Assembly (NCBI RefSeq): GCF_021389975.1
Contig: NZ_CP089981.1
Span: 1,258,501 to 1,322,500 of the forward strand
Direction of reading: 5' to 3'
Length of the DNA stretch: 64,000 nt
Origin: Fulvivirga ulvae
Lineage (GTDB): Bacteria > Bacteroidota > Bacteroidia > Cytophagales > Cyclobacteriaceae
Positions 1 through 7,449 of this stretch are shown here, piece after piece. Position 1 is the stretch's first letter. The number at the start of each line of letters is the position of its first letter. Under the pieces are notes generated by a model. That model saw only the letters and a program-made list of their open reading frames with translations. It did no database searches and was not told the DNA's origin. Made by a program: the position numbers and the translations under genes.

Positions 1-871
1 GCCAGCTTTTACCATTGGCATGCACCTGCATTCTTGATGTATCATATATCTTTAGTCTGTCGAAGTTGTAGCTGCCAATGGCGTTGTTCTTGTTATCCAA
101 TACTTTCCATTCGTTAAAAGAAAGCTGTTTTGCTTCTCCATCGGAAATTTTGAAGTCTTTACTTCCCAATGGTGCGATAACCTGACCTTGCGCATCAATC
201 AGACCTCTTAAATGATTGTCGTAAATTATAGCAAGGTTATTCCTGAAACTGCTGATACTATCCAGGCTGAAATCAATGATCTGCTTGCCTTTATCGTTGA
301 AAATAGCCGTTTTTCCATCAAAATTTTTAACAGCATACCGCAAGCCTCCTAGCACGGTAATGTCTTTATACTCTAGAGGAATAATAACTTTATCGCCAAG
401 GTCTACCACACCATACATATAATACCGGCCGGGTTTGCTGGCAACGATAGCCCTAAGGTCGGCTAACTTAACAGATGCATATTTGAAAGGGAGCACTACT
501 TTACCTTCAGTGGAAACCACCCCCAGAAAATCCCTTTGAGAGACTTTGCCTTTCACTGCCGCGATCAGAAGCCCTCTGTTGCCCGGATAAAGTTGTGTGT
601 ATGCGGGCTGGGCAATAATTTCATTTTGAAGGCTGATCAGACCCCAGGTATTGTTTAAGCGAAAGCCCAGTACATTGTTGACAACTTCAAAATCGCCCTC
701 GCTCCAGCCGAGCTCTTCATATTGGGCGGGTATAAGTACGTTTCCCTGGTTATCCTTAATGCCTTGTTTGCCCTGCATTTCAAATAATTGATAGTCAATA
801 TTTTCAATGTCGGGTCTTGCAAAAATGGCCTGAGAAGTAAGAAAGGTAAGTAGGTAAAAAAAGTATTTCAT
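1..871 (-). CDS. WG-repeat protein, secreted, 3' end outside window
   Basis: The minus strand reads from an ATG at 871 to the left edge without a stop. It begins with a signal peptide (MKYFFYLLTFLTSQAIFA) and continues with repeated units of about 45-50 residues of the WG type, such as KQGIKDNQGNVLIPAQYEEL, TWGLISLQNEIIAQPAY, LGVVSTEGKVVLPFKY and MYGVVDLGDKVIIPLEY. WG repeats form beta-rich folds and are common in Bacteroidota surface or periplasmic proteins; their ligand is usually unknown. The C-terminus is cut off by the window edge, so total length and any further domain cannot be judged. It is divergent from the persulfide dioxygenase gene at 985, with 113 bp between the two starts. The family call is firm and the function unknown. 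Confidence 0.85.
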   Translation of the reverse strand, partial: MKYFFYLLTFLTSQAIFARPDIENIDYQLFEMQGKQGIKDNQGNVLIPAQYEELGWSEGDFEVVNNVLGFRLNNTWGLISLQNEIIAQPAYTQLYPGNRGLLIAAVKGKVSQRDFLGVVSTEGKVVLPFKYASVKLADLRAIVASKPGRYYMYGVVDLGDKVIIPLEYKDITVLGGLRYAVKNFDGKTAIFNDKGKQIIDFSLDSISSFRNNLAIIYDNHLRGLIDAQGQVIAPLGSKDFKISDGEAKQLSFNEWKVLDNKNNAIGSYNFDRLKIYDTSRMQVHANGKSW

Positions 872-953
872 TCGACACAGTAATCTCAATTGCTAAAATA
901 GCTATTTTCGAGTGAAAATCAGCGTTTTAATTTTATTTCGAGGCATTTGGTTT

Positions 954-961
954 TAAATTTG
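954..961 (+). promoter_or_regulatory. Putative Bacteroidota -7 box (TAAATTTG)
   Basis: TAAATTTG matches the TAnnTTTG -7 consensus of Bacteroidota primary-sigma promoters and ends 23 bp before the ATG of the CstB-like gene. No convincing TTTG -33 box lies at the usual distance, so this is a weak prediction. Confidence 0.4.
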
Positions 962-984
962 CCTTTTGATAAAAACTTGAATCC

Positions 985-2361
985 ATGTACATAGAGCAAC
1001 TATACACCAATTGCCTTGCCGAAGCAGCTTATTATATCGAATCAGAAGGCGAAGCAGCCATTATTGATCCGTTAAGGGAAATAAAACCTTACCTCGAATT
1101 AGCTGAAAAACGTGGCACAAAGATCAAGTATGTATTCGAAACACATTTTCATGCTGATTTCGTTTCCGGCCACATCGATTTATCGAAAAAAACCGGTGGA
1201 AAAATTATTTATGGCCCCAATGCCAATACGGAATATGAGGTTTATAACGCTAAGGATGGAGAGGTTTTTACTTTAGGAAAAGTCACCATCAAAGCTCTGC
1301 ACACCCCGGGGCATACTCCGGAATCTACCTGCTACCTGCTACAGGATGAAAACGGAAAAGACCATGCTGTATTTACCGGTGATACTCTGTTCGTGGGTGA
1401 TGTAGGCCGCCCTGACCTGCTCGATGGTGTAATGAGTAAGGAAGAGCTGGCCGGAATGATGTACGACTCGCTCAACACCAGGATAAAAACCCTGGCTGAT
1501 GATGTGATCGTTTACCCAGCACATGGTGCCGGGTCTGCGTGTGGAAAAAATATTGGCAAGGAAACCTATTCTACTATTGGCATGCAAAAAGCTGCCAACT
1601 ATGCTCTACAGAATATGACGAAGGAGGAGTTTATCGCCAAAGTTACGGATGGTATGCTTCCTCCTCCCAAATACTTCTTTGAAGATGCCAGGATCAATAA
1701 GAAGGGTTATGAACCGATTGACAGCATTATGGATAAGAACAAGTCGGCACTGGAGCTTGACGAATTCAAAAAACTGATAGCAGAAGGCGCCCTGGTCCTT
1801 GACACACGGAAACCCGATGATTTCGAAAGGGGCTTTATCAAAGGTGCCGTAAATATCGGACTTAATGGCCAGTATGCCGTTTGGGTAGGAACTTTGATAG
1901 ACATTGACCAACCGCTCGTGCTGATCGTAGAGCCTGGCATGGAAGAAGAAGCTATATTAAGACTGGCGCGTGTAGGGTACGAAAATGTAAGAGGCTACCT
2001 GAAAGGTGGTATTGAAAACTGGGACGAAGAACTGGAAAAAGTAAATTCCATCAATGCCTCTGATGTAGCGGAATTTATGAAAAAAGGAGATAAGGTTATA
2101 GATATTCGCAAACCCGCAGAGTTTAACGCTGCCCACATCAAAGGGGCAGCGTTCATCACCTTATCAGACATGCCCGGCAACCTCGAAGGGCTTGACAAAG
2201 AAAAAGACTATGTGGTTCATTGCGCCGGTGGTTATCGTTCTATGATTGCTGCTTCTATCATGAAACGGGAAGGCTTCAAAAACCCGATCAACGTGTACGG
2301 GGGCTTTGGTGCCATTAAAGATACAGGTGTTGAAATTGAAAGTGAGGCTGTGGAGGTTTAA
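985..2361 (+). CDS. CstB-like persulfide dioxygenase with pseudo-rhodanese and rhodanese domains
   Basis: The 458-residue cytoplasmic protein has three domains. Residues 1-240 are a metallo-beta-lactamase fold of the ETHE1/persulfide dioxygenase type, with HxHxD at 54-58 (HFHAD) and a second metal-site segment HTPGHTPES near 108-116. Residues ~255-345 are rhodanese-like but lack a catalytic cysteine (VLIVEPGMEEE stands where the active loop should be). Residues ~355-455 are a rhodanese with active loop CAGGYRS, Cys413. MBL, pseudo-rhodanese, rhodanese is the arrangement of staphylococcal CstB, which oxidises low-molecular-weight persulfides to thiosulfate. By analogy it should detoxify sulfide or persulfide, using Fe(II) in the first domain. 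The gene is monocistronic, and the ATG fits the conserved MYIEQLYTNCLAE start. The domain architecture is secure; the exact product is inferred. Confidence 0.88.
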   Translation: MYIEQLYTNCLAEAAYYIESEGEAAIIDPLREIKPYLELAEKRGTKIKYVFETHFHADFVSGHIDLSKKTGGKIIYGPNANTEYEVYNAKDGEVFTLGKVTIKALHTPGHTPESTCYLLQDENGKDHAVFTGDTLFVGDVGRPDLLDGVMSKEELAGMMYDSLNTRIKTLADDVIVYPAHGAGSACGKNIGKETYSTIGMQKAANYALQNMTKEEFIAKVTDGMLPPPKYFFEDARINKKGYEPIDSIMDKNKSALELDEFKKLIAEGALVLDTRKPDDFERGFIKGAVNIGLNGQYAVWVGTLIDIDQPLVLIVEPGMEEEAILRLARVGYENVRGYLKGGIENWDEELEKVNSINASDVAEFMKKGDKVIDIRKPAEFNAAHIKGAAFITLSDMPGNLEGLDKEKDYVVHCAGGYRSMIAASIMKREGFKNPINVYGGFGAIKDTGVEIESEAVEV

Positions 2362-2393
2362 GGCTGCTTTAGCTTTCTTCGGAGTAGAGAAAT

Positions 2394-2414
2394 GTTGCTG
2401 TCGGGGACAGCAAC
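2394..2414. terminator. Hairpin downstream of the CstB-like gene
   Basis: GTTGCTGT and ACAGCAAC pair perfectly around a five-base loop 33 bp after the stop codon. There is no clear T-tract, so termination is only possible. Confidence 0.35.
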
Positions 2415-2528
2415 GGGAGGGTAGTTGAGCGTTGGCGGTTTACTGTTCGCCTGTTCACAGTTCTCTGATCTGGTAATGTAGTTTGTTGTGGCCTTGTAGC
2501 TGGAGTTTTCTCCTATGACTTTACTGAA

Positions 2529-2765
2529 TCATCGCTTATGCTTCTCAGAAAGAAAATATGCAAGTTCCTTTCTATAATCACTATCATCCAATTTTATAAT
2601 TCCGGACAGGCTTTTGACAAGAGGGGTTAAATCGATGGATTCCTCTGATGAGCTCAGATAGTTTTCAATCATTCCTGAAAGGCTTGTCTTGTTCTTTTTA
2701 GCATATTCTTTGGCTCGCACTATAAGTTCACTTTCTAGTTCCAGGGTTATTTTAGTATTCATCAT
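2529..2765 (-). CDS. DUF6364-type (ribbon-helix-helix) antitoxin-like protein
   Basis: This 78-residue protein begins MMNTKITLELESELIVRAKE and continues with KNKTSLSGMIENYL. That is a beta strand followed by two helices, as in ribbon-helix-helix antitoxins of the DUF6364 group. Such antitoxins are normally followed by a PIN-domain VapC-type toxin. Here no toxin reading frame follows: 2362-2528 is non-coding, and the upstream side holds dispersed repeats. It may be an orphan antitoxin left after toxin loss, or a stand-alone DNA-binding protein. Two adjacent ATGs are possible starts (2765 or 2762). Confidence 0.7.
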   Translation of the reverse strand: MMNTKITLELESELIVRAKEYAKKNKTSLSGMIENYLSSSEESIDLTPLVKSLSGIIKLDDSDYRKELAYFLSEKHKR

Positions 2766-2885
2766 TTAACTCGCTAATGGACTTAAATATAGTATAAATA
2801 CAAAGAATTCACTATTTGAACAAATCTTGAGGTTAAAGAATACCTGTTAAGTTCCTGGCGCCTGACGTACTCTCAGTAACTAATG

Positions 2886-2963
2886 GTTTGCCAGGCCTGT
2901 AGGTGCTGAACGTTGAGCTTTACTAGTCCTTAAAGGCTTAGTAAAGCAGGTATTAAATTCTGA
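2886..2963 (+). repeat. Dispersed hairpin element, copy with extended homology
   Basis: About 78 bp resemble the unit of the tandem array at 61.9-62.8 kb. The core at 2917-2947 is a 31-nt hairpin, GCTTTACTA...TTAGTAAAGC. Homology continues on both sides, with a GGTTTG...CTGTAGG-like segment before it and CAGGTATTAAATTCTG after it. The surrounding gene-free stretch 2766-3117 otherwise contains only the element at 2990-3094; I see no coding sequence in it. Confidence 0.7.
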
Positions 2964-2989
2964 GGTGTTTAAGAGTCTCGGATACTTAT

Positions 2990-3094
2990 GGGGATAGTAG
3001 TGACGTAGAAATATTAAAAACCTCATACTCTAACGCGAAGCCCGTTTATCTTTTCACTGTTGACCAATTACTGTTCACCCATTTACCAAATCAC
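2990..3094 (+). repeat. Second dispersed intergenic element, copy 1
   Basis: The segment contains GGGGATAGTAGTGACGTA, then AAATATTAAAA, and further on CACTGTTGACCAATTACTG and ACCAAATCACC. The same blocks in the same order recur at 30724-30818. Both copies abut the 3' end of a minus-strand gene: the SDR here (stop 24 bp away) and rarA there (5 bp away). Confidence 0.6.
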
Positions 3095-3117
3095 CTTAGC
3101 CAATAAGCAAGTCCAGG

Positions 3118-3876
3118 TCACCTCACATAGCTTCCTGCATTGATGTCAATGGTGGCTCCGGTGGCATGTTTGGCGAGGCCGCTGGCGAGGAAGCATACGG
3201 TATGGGCCACATCAAGCGGCTCGGTGAGTTCTGTTAGTGCGATGTCTTTTATGGCATAGTCTTCGCCATAGGCGTCTATGAAGTCTTGGGCCATTTCTGT
3301 TTTGGTGAAGCCCGGAGCTACTCCGAAAGCTGTTATTCCCTGCTTTCCATAGGCCCGGGCGATGGATTTAGTGAGGGCTACAAGTCCTCCTTTTGAGGCT
3401 GCATAGCCCAGATAGTCGGCCGTGTCTCCTCTGAAAGCGGCGCGTGAGCTTATGTTGATGATTATGCCTTCCTTTCGTTCGATGAAGTGTGGAATGGCCA
3501 GCCTGCAAAGCAATGCGGGGGCTGTGAGGTTAACGGCCATGGTTTTACTCCAATCCTGCAGCCATTGCTCACCGTTCATTTTCATATCGGAAGCAATGGC
3601 TATGCCTGCATTGTTGATCAGGATGTCGAGGTGCCCGTAGTGTGATAAGACTGCATTGAGCAGCTCTTCGGCAGCTTTGGCATCTCCCAGGTCTGCCTGG
3701 AAAGCTTTTGAGTTATGGCCGATGACCGTCGCTAATTTCTGCGCAAGTTCCAGGTTGCTGTTACAATGTACTGCTACTGAAGCCCCGGCTTCTCCGAGCA
3801 CCTCCGCTATGGCTTTGCCAATGCCACGACTGGCACCAGTAACCAAAACAACTTTATTTGTCAAATTTACTTGCAT
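3118..3876 (-). CDS. SDR family NAD(P)-dependent oxidoreductase
   Basis: The 252 residues form a classical short-chain dehydrogenase. Visible motifs are the Rossmann TGASRGIG near residue 14, NNAG near 88, the catalytic Ser in INISSRAAF, and YxxxK as YAASK near 158. Length is typical for the FabG-like classical group. The substrate cannot be told from sequence; 3-oxoacyl reductases and sugar or alcohol dehydrogenases share this form. The gene stands alone. Its 3' end adjoins a dispersed repeat, and its start is 81 bp from the divergent small membrane protein gene. Confidence 0.9.
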   Translation of the reverse strand: MQVNLTNKVVLVTGASRGIGKAIAEVLGEAGASVAVHCNSNLELAQKLATVIGHNSKAFQADLGDAKAAEELLNAVLSHYGHLDILINNAGIAIASDMKMNGEQWLQDWSKTMAVNLTAPALLCRLAIPHFIERKEGIIINISSRAAFRGDTADYLGYAASKGGLVALTKSIARAYGKQGITAFGVAPGFTKTEMAQDFIDAYGEDYAIKDIALTELTEPLDVAHTVCFLASGLAKHATGATIDINAGSYVR

Positions 3877-3957
3877 AGGCTAAATCTAGGCATTTTATGA
3901 GCTAAAGCCATTATTACAGATAACCAACCTTTTTTGTTTATGAGCGTATGAGGAATT

Positions 3958-4155
3958 ATGAGATTTTTTATAGGACTTATACTGTGGTTCATCCTGCTGG
4001 CACTTTGCTGGCCACTTGCACTCCTGGTAGTTTTCATTTGGTTGATCCTGCTGCCTTTCCAGCTTCTGGGATTTGCCATCGGTGGTATATTCAAGCTGGT
4101 AACAGCTATTCTGATGTTCCCATTCAGAGTAGCCGGCATGACAGCCAAAAGGTAA
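3958..4155 (+). CDS. Small hydrophobic membrane protein
   Basis: This 65-residue protein is almost entirely hydrophobic, with two or three membrane segments between residues 3 and 58, and ends in a basic tail (GMTAKR). I do not recognise a family. It precedes the GNAT gene by 19 bp on the same strand, so the two are probably cotranscribed. Longer reading frames overlap it on both strands (3948-4178 +, 3867-4284 -), but the regular hydrophobic pattern supports this frame. Confidence 0.65.
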   Translation: MRFFIGLILWFILLALCWPLALLVVFIWLILLPFQLLGFAIGGIFKLVTAILMFPFRVAGMTAKR

Positions 4156-4174
4156 ACCACCCAGAAGCAATCCC

Positions 4175-4579
4175 ATGAGGATAGAAAAAATAAGTGCCAG
4201 TGATACATGGCCACTCCGCCATATAGTGATGTGGCCGGAGAAGCCGCTTGAATTTGTACAACTACCCGAAGACCACGAAGGCACCCATTATGGCTTATTT
4301 GAAGAAAATAAGCTTATCTCTATCATTTCCCTTTTCCTTAAAGACGATCAACTCCAGTTCAGAAAGTTTGCTACGCGTATAGATAAACAGGGACTGGGAT
4401 ATGGATCAAAATTACTTAGTCACATTATAGCCGAAGCTGATCAATCCGGAGCTCAAAGCATCTGGTGCAATGCGAGGGAAGAGAAATGCATGTTCTATGA
4501 AAAATTTGGCCTCAAAAAGACTGAAAGAAAATTTACCAAAGCCGGCAAGGACTATGTGATCATGGAGCGCATTTTTTAA
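4175..4579 (+). CDS. GNAT family N-acetyltransferase
   Basis: The 134 residues show the GNAT core. The acetyl-CoA-binding motif A is present as QLQFRKFATRIDKQGLGYGSKLL (shown in part: DKQGLGYGSKLL), and motif B as MFYEKFGLKKTER. It is a short single-domain enzyme that probably acetylates a small molecule or an amino group; the substrate is unknown. It starts 19 bp after the small membrane protein gene. Downstream lies a hairpin of the dispersed 31-nt family that may end the transcript. Confidence 0.85.
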   Translation: MRIEKISASDTWPLRHIVMWPEKPLEFVQLPEDHEGTHYGLFEENKLISIISLFLKDDQLQFRKFATRIDKQGLGYGSKLLSHIIAEADQSGAQSIWCNAREEKCMFYEKFGLKKTERKFTKAGKDYVIMERIF

Positions 4580-4673
4580 ATAGCAATCGGCAAAGCTGCA
4601 TATAAACAAAAACTGACGTCTCTTCTGTATCAATTTTTAAATGGTTGGAGCAGCCTTGCAAAGCTAAACAGCA

Positions 4674-4704
4674 GCTTTACTAAACTTTAAAAGCTTGGTA
4701 AAGC
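4674..4704 (+). repeat. 31-nt dispersed hairpin, copy
   Basis: GCTTTACTAAACTTTAAAAG followed by CTTGGTAAAGC resembles the family core, with imperfect arms. Flanking CAGCAG and CTGCTG extend the dyad. It sits between the convergent GNAT (ends 4579) and NTF2-like (ends 4777) genes, a position suited to a terminator. Confidence 0.55.
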
Positions 4705-4776
4705 TTACTGCTGTAGCAATTCCATTCATTAGACATTTTACATCTGCATAGAATACTTTCAAAAACCAGGAAGGTC

Positions 4777-5220
4777 TCAATTATCTGAAACCTGCTCTAT
4801 ATGGGGTTGATCACTGACTATCAGCCATTGATTTTCTTTGTTTTTTACCAGCGAAATGTATGTGGTAAAAACCGTGGCTTTGCCTGTAAGCCTGACTTTC
4901 ACCAAGGCATTATTACCGGTTATATCGGTCCATAAGTATTCAATTGTACGGTTGTCACCGCCCAGCTTACCCTCACTTAGCATATCGAGGTAAACAGGCT
5001 TGGGGATTAGCATAAGCTGATCGTTTCCAAAAGCCCGGTTAACCACTGCCCGAAAGTTATCATCCAGCACGCTATCTACCTGCTCCTCCATGCGCTGGTT
5101 TGCTCCTTGCACAAATTGTTTTACCACATTTTCTACATTTTCCTTTTCCATAATTGATTGCGATTTACTCACCTGAACCCATGCCAGGCTACTGATTAGA
5201 ATAATAATTAAGTGTTTCAT
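4777..5220 (-). CDS. NTF2-like / lumazine-binding-like secreted protein
   Basis: The 147-residue protein has an N-terminal signal peptide (MKHLIIILISSLAWVQVSKS) and a SnoaL/NTF2-like fold. An N-terminal helix (VENVVKQFVQGANQRMEEQV) precedes beta strands ending in ENQWLIVSDQPHI. Such proteins bind small hydrophobic ligands or act as non-classical enzymes; the specific role is unknown. A perfect palindrome (5301-5314) lies 81 bp upstream, identical in its 12-bp core to the one before the adjacent marR gene, so MarR control is likely. Both genes are on the minus strand, and marR is upstream. Confidence 0.75.
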   Translation of the reverse strand: MKHLIIILISSLAWVQVSKSQSIMEKENVENVVKQFVQGANQRMEEQVDSVLDDNFRAVVNRAFGNDQLMLIPKPVYLDMLSEGKLGGDNRTIEYLWTDITGNNALVKVRLTGKATVFTTYISLVKNKENQWLIVSDQPHIEQVSDN

Positions 5221-5300
5221 TGTATTCGTTATTTAGATCCCAACAGAACATTTTAATAGATTGAATAACAGCATATTAAAGTTAAATTGATAAGTTAACT

Positions 5301-5314
5301 ATTGATATATCAAT
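5301..5314. promoter_or_regulatory. Palindromic operator ATTGATATATCAAT (probable MarR site)
   Basis: A perfect 14-bp palindrome lies upstream of the NTF2-like gene. On the minus strand it sits just downstream of a TTTG that could be a -33 box, so binding here would block the promoter. The inner TTGATATATCAA also occurs at 5779-5790 before marR. Confidence 0.65.
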
Positions 5315-5331
5315 TATATATTCAAAAAAAT

Positions 5332-5772
5332 CTAGCTTGAATAATTCTTAAAAATCTGATCAAGGGCTTTCTTAAAGATCTGTATTTCTTCACTGCTCAA
5401 GCCTTCCAAACCACTCTTGCGAATATCTACTGCCACACCCAGCGTTTTCTCTACCAGCTTCTCCCCTCTCAGTGACAGCCTGATTTCATAAATTCTCCTG
5501 TCTTTGCCCTGCCTCTTCTCTATCAGTTCTTTCTTTACCAATACATCCAATATCCTGGTCACTGAGGCTGGGTCTTTGTAAATAGCCTTTGCCAGCTCTC
5601 TTTGATTGATACCCGGCTCTTCACTGACTTTCTTCAATACCACCCATTGATCACTGGTGACATCAATCCCTTTTTTCGCCAGGGCATCATAGGCATATTG
5701 TTTAAAAGCCTGGGCTGCCCTCACGAGCTTAAATACATAGACATCTTCAAGTTCGGCATCAAATTTTTCCAT
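5332..5772 (-). CDS. MarR family transcriptional regulator
   Basis: The 146-residue winged-helix protein starts at the ATG at 5772. A longer frame begins at a TTG inside the operator and is less likely. The recognition region reads QWVVLKKVSEEPGINQRELAKAIYKDPASVTRILDVLVKKELIEK, with wing KDRRIYEIRLSLRGEKLVE (quoted in parts). MarR proteins are dimers that repress neighbouring genes until a phenolic or oxidising ligand binds. Two identical palindromes, one overlapping its own promoter and start and one before the NTF2-like gene, point to autorepression and control of that gene. There is no cysteine in the DNA-binding part to suggest a redox switch. Confidence 0.9.
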   Translation of the reverse strand: MEKFDAELEDVYVFKLVRAAQAFKQYAYDALAKKGIDVTSDQWVVLKKVSEEPGINQRELAKAIYKDPASVTRILDVLVKKELIEKRQGKDRRIYEIRLSLRGEKLVEKTLGVAVDIRKSGLEGLSSEEIQIFKKALDQIFKNYSS

Positions 5773-5778
5773 AAATAA

Positions 5779-5790
5779 TTGATATATCAA
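5779..5790. promoter_or_regulatory. Palindromic operator TTGATATATCAA at the marR start
   Basis: A perfect 12-bp palindrome lies 6 bp before the marR ATG. On the minus strand a TATCTTTA -7-like box (5797-5804) and a TTTTTGG -33-like box (5818-5824) lie just upstream, so the operator would cover the early transcribed region. Confidence 0.65.
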
Positions 5791-5841
5791 CTAATGTAAA
5801 GATAAAGGCTAGCTTATCCAAAAATTTGAAAAGGTTTCGGC

Positions 5842-6933
5842 TCAACCCTTTTGCCAGTAAAGCAGGTATGACAGTGAGGTGCTAAAGTAGCCGTTGGCCT
5901 CATACGCTATCTCCTCTCCCGGAAGGGCTACGGGCATGTTGTAGGTATAATTAAGCAGCAAGTTCCACTTACCCGCCGTAATGGAGATGGGTAACGAAAA
6001 GCTGTAATTCATGAATCCAAAGGTGTCCTCCACTTTAAATTCACCGTAGTAGTATGATTGTATGGTATTCGCGATTTGCTCATTGGTATAGCCCCTCTCT
6101 CTTAAGAAGTAAGCTGCGGCAAACTGGCGATCTGACTCCAGCAGGTAAACCAGTTTTCTATAGCCTCTATACCCCAGGCCAGTATAGCCATTTTCCTTCA
6201 CGATCTGGTACAGGTCAGTAGCAGCCGTTCTGGGCTGCCTCAGATAAAACACATTGGCATTTCCCCATTGAAATGATGCTCCCGGCATGAAAGTAATGCC
6301 ATCAATTATCCCTGAAGTTTTGATTTTCAGCCGTCCGTTTGCCCGGGCTGTAACCCGATGGGCTTTATCATTGCCATACAGGAAGGCATAGTCAACACCT
6401 ACATCTGCCCATTTCTTTTGAAAGTATACAGCAGCCTGGGCTCCCTTATTAAAGCTGTGGTCTTCTATGCTATCGTTGAAAAGGTAAAAGTCGTGGCAGA
6501 CACTCAGTACCCATTTTTCCTCTATGGTATGCATATAGCCAAGGTTAAGGGTGTTAAGGTAGTAGCCGGGTTCATATTCATTGCTCCAATAACCTGTGAA
6601 CCCTGCAAAAACACCAGAATGATGATAATAGGTAGCTCCTGGCGAGAACCCGTACTGGTCAAAGCCAAAATTGCGGCCTGCACTTACAATATTGCTCACG
6701 TAACCCAACCGCAGGTTGAGTGAGGAATATTTTGCACTATCCAGGGCCAAAAGGCTGTCCACAAGGTTAAAGAGGTCATCCGGGACAGTTTCATTGGCAA
6801 AAAGGGAGTCCAGTTCACCGTATAACTCCTCCAGGGTAGGTTCCTTCTCTTCTTCCTGACCATAAAGGTGGCCCTGAAAAATAATCAAGGCCATAAACAA
6901 AATGCCCCGGAGGAAAAAACTCCTCCGAAGCAT
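5842..6933 (-). CDS. Outer-membrane beta-barrel-like protein
   Basis: Starting from the ATG at 6933 (the longest frame begins at TTG), the protein has 363 residues. It opens with a signal peptide (MLRRSFFLRGILFMALIIFQGHLYGQ), followed by an acidic linker (EEEKEPTLEELYGELDSLF). Many alternating aromatic/polar strands follow, for example NLRLGYVSN, WVLSVCHDFYLF, GVDYAFLYG and GKWNLLLNYTYNMP. The C-terminal strand, YFSTSLSYLLYWQKG, is barrel-like. No enzymatic motif is seen. It lies 38 bp downstream of the Spy-like gene on the same strand and may belong to the same stress operon. Confidence 0.65.
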   Translation of the reverse strand: MLRRSFFLRGILFMALIIFQGHLYGQEEEKEPTLEELYGELDSLFANETVPDDLFNLVDSLLALDSAKYSSLNLRLGYVSNIVSAGRNFGFDQYGFSPGATYYHHSGVFAGFTGYWSNEYEPGYYLNTLNLGYMHTIEEKWVLSVCHDFYLFNDSIEDHSFNKGAQAAVYFQKKWADVGVDYAFLYGNDKAHRVTARANGRLKIKTSGIIDGITFMPGASFQWGNANVFYLRQPRTAATDLYQIVKENGYTGLGYRGYRKLVYLLESDRQFAAAYFLRERGYTNEQIANTIQSYYYGEFKVEDTFGFMNYSFSLPISITAGKWNLLLNYTYNMPVALPGEEIAYEANGYFSTSLSYLLYWQKG

Positions 6934-6971
6934 AAATATATAACGTGCTATGTTATTCAAAATTTAAGTGA

Positions 6972-7448
6972 CTAATAATCATTATCTTTCCGCTCTTGTC
7001 TATTATTAATTCTTTCCCGCTGGTCTCGCCGCCTCTCCAGCCGCTCAAGTAGCATCCTTCTAAAATCATCTTCAGCCTTTCTCAATTGAAGCAACTGCTG
7101 TGTACTGATCACCCTTGTAAGTCTTTCTGCATAGGTACGGTCTATATTTAGCTGCCTTTCCTTTAGCTCAAGTCCTTTGTTCAACAGCATTTTGCTCTCC
7201 TCCTCTGTCATGTCTTTTCTGTCAACGGATTGCCGGGCGTCCATAAACTCCTGACGTAGCTCTTTACGCTTCTCGCTGTATTCCCTGTAAAGTGGCCAGA
7301 ATTTCTCGGCCTGCTCAGGTGTAAGCTCCAGCCTCTCGGTGATCAGGGCTATACGGGCACTTTCTATTTTCTCCAGTGCTTCTTTACTTTGTGCCGTTAA
7401 AAGGGTGCCTGAGAACACCAGTAGCAAAACCATTATAATCTTTTTCAT
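6972..7448 (-). CDS. Spy/CpxP-like periplasmic protein
   Basis: The ATG at 7448 gives 158 residues beginning with a clean signal peptide (MKKIIMVLLLVFSGTLLTAQ); the longer frame runs back into the preceding gene. The mature part is helical and highly charged, with LTPEQAEKFWPLYREYSEKR, which resembles the LTxxQ motif of Spy/CpxP periplasmic chaperones. A long basic, arginine-rich tail (RRMLLERLERRRDQRERINN) follows. It starts 1 bp after the membrane protein gene of the sigma operon. Likely role: envelope-stress chaperone or sensor; ligand binding is not shown. Confidence 0.75.
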   Translation of the reverse strand: MKKIIMVLLLVFSGTLLTAQSKEALEKIESARIALITERLELTPEQAEKFWPLYREYSEKRKELRQEFMDARQSVDRKDMTEEESKMLLNKGLELKERQLNIDRTYAERLTRVISTQQLLQLRKAEDDFRRMLLERLERRRDQRERINNRQERKDNDY

Positions 7449-7449
7449 T

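Noticed and set aside
3895..4284. A 129-residue minus-strand frame over the small membrane protein
   Set aside because: Its composition is irregular, and it overlaps the GNAT start; the plus-strand frame has the regular hydrophobic pattern.
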